A stretch of 64,000 nucleotides of DNA from Chitinophaga sancti (GTDB taxonomy: Bacteria; Bacteroidota; Bacteroidia; Chitinophagales; Chitinophagaceae). The stretch covers positions 4,650,001 through 4,714,000 of the forward strand of contig NZ_CP139972.1 of the NCBI RefSeq assembly GCF_034424315.1, in the 5' to 3' direction. The notes under the pieces were generated by a model. The model was given only the letters and a program-made list of their open reading frames with translations. It was not told the origin of the DNA and did not search any database. This document shows, one piece after another, positions 60,945 through 64,000 of this stretch (its first letter is position 1; each line of letters begins with the position of its first letter). The position numbers were made by a program, and so were the translations under genes.

Positions 60945-61070
60945 CGAATTTTTTCCATACGCCAGGATTATAACAAACCAAATATACCAAAACCGGAAAA
61001 AGGAGACCAATTACCTGATCTCCTTTTTCCGGTTTTTTGTCGGGGTGCCCCGACACTTTTCGAACTGTTT
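60945..61070. repeat. Repeat block C2 (shared with 33100-33180 and 31565-31640)
   Basis: The left half (TTTTTTCCATACG, GATTATAACAAACC, AATATACCAAAA) matches the sequence beside tRNA-Pro; the right half (terminator, CCGGTTTTTTGTCGGGGTG, CACTTTTCGAACT) matches C1. C2 therefore joins both, and it contains a perfect GTCGGGG-TG-CCCCGAC hairpin at 61040-61055. Confidence 0.8.
60993..61032. terminator. Terminator within block C2
   Basis: CCGGAAAAAGGAGA and TCTCCTTTTTCCGG, 14-bp perfect stem around CCAATTACCTGA. No gene ends immediately before it on either strand. Confidence 0.75.
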
Positions 61071-61181
61071 TATGAATGATTTAAATATTATTTCACAACA
61101 TTTGATAAAATTTGGCTAGCCTAATTCCATTTCCCAACTATTCGAAAAATTCGAGTAGTTCAAACACAAATGTTTCAACTA

Positions 61182-61286
61182 TTAATAGCTATCAGTATCG
61201 TGCATGGTATGACTATTATTGCCGTGCTGTTGGGCTAGAACTGCCAGCGGAAGCATGATTACTATCCATAAAGACAAACGTTTCAT
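61182..61286 (-). CDS. Truncated exported protein at the end of the copper cluster (34 aa)
   Basis: ATG at 61286 to TAA at 61182-61184. A clear signal peptide (MKRLSLWIVIMLPLAVLAQQ) is followed by a short His/Met-rich tail (HGNNSHTMHDTDSY). It starts 12 bp after the haem-binding gene on the same strand. The place and His/Met-rich start match the multicopper oxidase or copper-resistance gene that often follows in Bacteroidota copper clusters, so this is probably the front of a deleted gene. Confidence 0.5.
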   Translation of the reverse strand: MKRLSLWIVIMLPLAVLAQQHGNNSHTMHDTDSY

Positions 61287-61298
61287 ACGATTTATGAT

Positions 61299-61772
61299 TT
61301 AGTGTAGATTATCAGTTCCAGCTATGTTTAGCGTGCTGTCAATCCACTTTGCAATCAGCTCCTTTTGGATGGTTGTCAATTTTGCGTTCCGGTGAATCAA
61401 TGTGTAGGAACTGAGCGGCATTTTACCTTCCATTACCTGCTCTTTCATTCTCTTCATTTTATTACGCTGTCTTTTGGCAGAATAAGTTCTATACTCATCA
61501 AGATTAAGTTCCTCTTTTCCATGTTTGATATGCCCAGCCATAAACCAGCCCACAGGCTGAATATTCACGTACCAAGGATAACGCGTATTATTACTATGAC
61601 AATCATAACAAGCAACCTTGAGTATGGTTTGAACATCAGTCGGAATGTGGTATACCGTCGTTATATTACCTTGGCTGCTTTCGCTGCTGTTCCTATTTTT
61701 AGCTGGTTGAAAAAATTGCATAGCAATAAAAATAATCAGTGCAGAAACCAGAACGACCCGGAATTTTCTCAT
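61299..61772 (-). CDS. Haem-binding domain protein (Haem_bd type)
   Basis: 157 residues. N-terminal membrane anchor (about 4-20) and a haem-binding CYDCHS at 55-60 (C-x2-C-H), followed by NTRYPWYVNIQPVGWFMAGH and GKMPLSSYTLIHRNAKLTTI, the pattern of the Haem_bd family. It likely binds one haem in the periplasm. It is encoded in a copper cluster downstream of the DUF3347 lipoprotein, 86 bp away. Confidence 0.88.
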   Translation of the reverse strand: MRKFRVVLVSALIIFIAMQFFQPAKNRNSSESSQGNITTVYHIPTDVQTILKVACYDCHSNNTRYPWYVNIQPVGWFMAGHIKHGKEELNLDEYRTYSAKRQRNKMKRMKEQVMEGKMPLSSYTLIHRNAKLTTIQKELIAKWIDSTLNIAGTDNLH

Positions 61773-61858
61773 AAAGAAAGTTTGGATTAGTTATGCTAAA
61801 CGGATAGTCGTTTCCCGTAGAGAAACAGGGCAGGCTGTTTTCCACGGGAAAATTCGGT

Positions 61859-62494
61859 TTATTGAATCACTTCCTTAACGTAGCCGCAAGTAGGCATTTT
61901 AGCACCGAAATATGGGTTCTTCACTTCTTTGGTTTCACTCAGCCACAGCGCACCTTTATTATTGTCGTACATTGGACAATGGTAATGGTATATTGCCTGT
62001 CCGCCACCGAAAGCCTTTACTAGTGTATATACATCCTCACTCATTTGGGCAAAGTGTTCGCGCTGATGTTCGATGTTGCCTTCGTTTTTACCTATATGCT
62101 CCGCATGTTCCCTTAAATCATCTTCGTTTTCAGCATAAACCTTTTGCTGCTCTGGCGTCATGGCGGCTTTATCCACTTTACTCATTGCTTCCACCATGGC
62201 TTTCCCTCCGTTTGCAGCCTCTGCAGAGTTATCTGCAGTCAGTCCGTTTTTTATATGCAGGTAATGCTGCACAACAGCTTTGATAGATGCCACTACTTTA
62301 GCATCTACATTGGTGAATTGAGGTTTTACGGCTGCTACAGAATTATCTACCGCAGGAGTTTCTTGTTTCGCGGTTTCACCGGCCATAGCGGCAGTGTCGT
62401 GATCATGTCCTTCATGTGATTGATTACCACTATTGTTACAGGCAGTAAAAGCAACGGTGGCAACAACAAGAGCGCCGATGATGATCGTTTTCAT
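61859..62494 (-). CDS. DUF3347 lipoprotein (copper cluster)
   Basis: 211 residues. Lipobox FTAC at 16-19, a His/Asp-rich linker (GNQSHEGHDHDTAA), then the helical DUF3347 domain (about 60-170) and a metal-binding-like C-terminus (IYHYHCPMYDNNKGALWLSE, GAKMPTCGYV). DUF3347 proteins accompany CusA/CusB or CopB systems in Bacteroidota and probably hand copper or another soft metal to the efflux system. It lies 27 bp after the P-type ATPase on the same strand. Confidence 0.9.
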   Translation of the reverse strand: MKTIIIGALVVATVAFTACNNSGNQSHEGHDHDTAAMAGETAKQETPAVDNSVAAVKPQFTNVDAKVVASIKAVVQHYLHIKNGLTADNSAEAANGGKAMVEAMSKVDKAAMTPEQQKVYAENEDDLREHAEHIGKNEGNIEHQREHFAQMSEDVYTLVKAFGGGQAIYHYHCPMYDNNKGALWLSETKEVKNPYFGAKMPTCGYVKEVIQ

Positions 62495-62521
62495 TTTCGA
62501 AGTTTTGATTGGTTATAAAAA

Positions 62522-64000
62522 TTATTTCACTTTTAACAGTTTCGCATTGATCGCGACGATGATAGTGCTAAGGCTCATTAATACCGCTCCCATTGCAGGG
62601 CTCAGCATGAACTTCGGATACAGTATACCTGCCGCGAGTGGAATAGCGACCACATTGTATCCTACCGCCCATATCAGGTTCTGGATCATTTTTCGGTAGG
62701 TTTCCCGTCCAAAGGAGATCATCTGTACAACGTCTTTTGGATCACTGTTTACCAGGATAATATCCGCTGTTTCCGCTGCTACATCCGTACCCGAGCCAAT
62801 GGCGATTCCAACATCTGCCATGGCGAGCGCCGGGGCATCATTAACGCCATCACCCGTCATAGCTACCACTTCTCCTTTGTCCTGAAATTCCTTCACCTTG
62901 TTTTGTTTTTCATGAGGAAGCACATTTGCCAGATAACCGTCCATATTGAGTTTGTTGGCAACAGCAGCAGCCACTTGCTCATTATCACCGGTAAGCAGAA
63001 ATGATTTTATGTTCATGGCTTTCAAAGCGGCAATTACTTCAGCGGCGGATTCCCGGATGCTATCTGCCAGTGTAATGATACCAACTGGTGTATTTTCTAT
63101 CAATACGAAATTGACAGTATCGGTGGACTGGTCCACATCCGCAGGAATGGGAGGAAGGGTTTTGTTTTCCTGTTTGAAATAATTGGGCCCTGCTGCCACC
63201 ACGGTTTTACCATTTACTAAGCCGGTAACGCCCACGCCCTGCATGTATTTAAAATCAGTTGAAGGCCACAGTACAAGGTTTTTCTCCCTGAGTTTCTTCA
63301 TGATACCATGGGCGATATGGTGTTCGGAGTTTTGCTGCAAAGCAGCGGCATATTGTAATATCTCGTCAGCGCTGTAGTCATTCCCCAACGGTATCACTTG
63401 TTGTACCTCATGGGAGCCTTTGGTAAGCGTGCCGGTTTTATCGAAGATAACAGTTGTAATTTTATGGGCGTTCTCGAATGCTGTCCGGTTACGGATCAAT
63501 AACCCATGTATGGCGGATAAGGTAGTGGATATCGCTACTACCAGGGGGATAGCTACTCCCAGTGCATGAGGGCAGGAAGTTACCATCACTGTTACCATTC
63601 TTTCGAGGGCAAAGGAAAGCTCTTTGCCGGCGGATAACCACACGATGAATGTGATTACTCCTACACTGATGGAAATGATCGTCAGCCATTTGGCGACCTG
63701 ATTGGCAAGGTTCTGTGTTTGGGATTTTGCGCCCTGAGCGGATTGTACCATGTTTATGACCTTATTCAAGTAGCTGTCATTTCCGGCGCCGGCAACTTGT
63801 ATCCGCAATGCACCATCACCATTTACAGCGCCGCCTATTACCTTATTATCCTTGCTTTTCTTTACAGGTACACTTTCCCCGGTGAGCATGCTTTCGTTGA
63901 TATCGGATTTACCTTCCAGGATCAGTCCATCGGCTGGAATCTTTTCTCCCGGTTTGACGAGGACAATATCCTTGTTCTGTAAATCCTGTAAAGGAATATC
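62522..64000 (-). CDS. copB: CPH-type P1B heavy-metal ATPase, C-terminal part (cut by right edge)
   Basis: 492 residues visible; the N-terminal part lies outside the window. From the edge inwards: the actuator domain with PGEKIPADG and LTGESVPV, the metal-binding helix motif SCPHALG (CPH, the P1B-3/CopB type rather than the CPC of CopA), phosphorylation site DKTGTLT, HP-like motif SEHHIAHGI, and hinge GDGVNDAPALAMADVGIAIG. It drives export of Cu(I)/Cu(II) or Ag from the cytoplasm. It is followed by the DUF3347, haem-binding and truncated genes, which together form a copper-handling operon. The symbol copB is by class, not by close orthology. Confidence 0.88.
   Translation of the reverse strand, partial: DIPLQDLQNKDIVLVKPGEKIPADGLILEGKSDINESMLTGESVPVKKSKDNKVIGGAVNGDGALRIQVAGAGNDSYLNKVINMVQSAQGAKSQTQNLANQVAKWLTIISISVGVITFIVWLSAGKELSFALERMVTVMVTSCPHALGVAIPLVVAISTTLSAIHGLLIRNRTAFENAHKITTVIFDKTGTLTKGSHEVQQVIPLGNDYSADEILQYAAALQQNSEHHIAHGIMKKLREKNLVLWPSTDFKYMQGVGVTGLVNGKTVVAAGPNYFKQENKTLPPIPADVDQSTDTVNFVLIENTPVGIITLADSIRESAAEVIAALKAMNIKSFLLTGDNEQVAAAVANKLNMDGYLANVLPHEKQNKVKEFQDKGEVVAMTGDGVNDAPALAMADVGIAIGSGTDVAAETADIILVNSDPKDVVQMISFGRETYRKMIQNLIWAVGYNVVAIPLAAGILYPKFMLSPAMGAVLMSLSTIIVAINAKLLKVK

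Larger units (their letters stand above)
60581..61181. other. 600-bp decayed tract with repeat block C2
   Basis: Plus-strand pieces at 60850-60905 encode YYNDCFAEDAVVEET before a stop, similar in feel to NTF2/SnoaL-like proteins but broken. It then runs into the repeat block at 60945-61070 and a short hairpin AACTATTCGA/TTCGAGTAGTT near 61137-61161. Confidence 0.45.

Noticed and set aside
60759..61119. Two overlapping ORFs (83 codons minus, 97 codons plus)
   Set aside because: Both cross the repeat block C2 and its terminator and lack protein-like patterns beyond short hydrophobic runs.
1..64000. Prophage, transposase or integrase genes
   Set aside because: I found no transposase DDE, integrase tyrosine/serine recombinase, or phage structural protein in any frame, despite the repeats and decayed tracts.

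Overview
The window is chromosomal DNA of a Bacteroidota bacterium, most likely a soil-type Chitinophagaceae (Chitinophaga-like). The support is threefold: proteins with type IX secretion (T9SS) C-terminal sorting domains; a CarboxypepD_reg/plug/beta-barrel outer-membrane protein next to a sensor kinase; and many AraC regulators, scattered glycoside hydrolases (GH29, GH39, GH31, GH84) and Bacteroidota-type TAnnTTTG promoter boxes close to start codons. Most of the window is ordinary core-style coding sequence. One tRNA-Pro gene (33188-33261, minus strand) is present. I see no rRNA, CRISPR array, complete insertion sequence or prophage.

Layout. 0-5.6 kb: a truncated histidine kinase divergent from an outer-membrane beta-barrel protein, with a phased TTTAACC repeat between them, then two AraC regulators and a YCII protein. 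5.6-13 kb: GH29 fucosidase, SDR oxidoreductase plus AraC regulator, GNAT, GH39 glycosidase, alpha/beta hydrolase. 13-20.7 kb: Crp/Fnr regulator with RidA, CHAD protein, a 20-21 bp phased repeat array in front of a superfamily II helicase, small envelope proteins, VOC protein, divergent HxlR/nitroreductase pair. 20.7-28.4 kb: GH31 (its 3' end triplicated in tandem), a two-gene accessory module (22700-24229), GH84 and a hydrolase. 28.4-33.3 kb: an A+T-rich accessory tract of orphan genes, hairpins and gene debris ending at tRNA-Pro. 33.4-43.5 kb: two very large T9SS surface proteins, an OmpR-type response regulator, a PepSY-like protein and a DUF2975/HTH pair. 43.5-44.8 kb: a 1.4 kb decayed, mostly non-coding stretch. 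44.8-51 kb: a complete clade II nitrous oxide reductase operon (cytochrome c, nosZ, nosL fusion, nosD, nosF, nosY). 51.4-56.5 kb: Calx-beta surface protein, three orphan genes, nhaA. 56.9-60 kb: spondin-domain lipoprotein, peroxiredoxin-like protein, ECF sigma factor and a ZAS-type anti-sigma candidate. 61-64 kb: a copper/heme cluster (truncated secreted protein, haem-binding protein, DUF3347 lipoprotein, CPH-type P1B ATPase running off the right edge).

How genes work together. The nos operon encodes the last step of denitrification (N2O to N2). No nitrite or NO reductase lies nearby, so the locus looks like a stand-alone N2O sink module. Its genes overlap or nearly touch, which implies one transcript. 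The copper cluster on the right edge may serve the same metal economy. The glycosidases point to use of fucose-, xylose-, alpha-glucose/galactose- and GlcNAc-containing polymers.

The least explained material is intergenic. It includes a ~110-nt element present twice (24241-24350, 51397-51505) whose closing stem shows a compensatory base change, and a ~70-bp palindromic element present twice (18631-18700, 56511-56581) upstream of two membrane-protein genes. It also includes a mosaic of terminator and tRNA-3'-end-like repeats (31565-31635, 33100-33195, 60950-61070) and the helically phased repeat array at 15714-15877. These are the best candidates for undescribed biology here.
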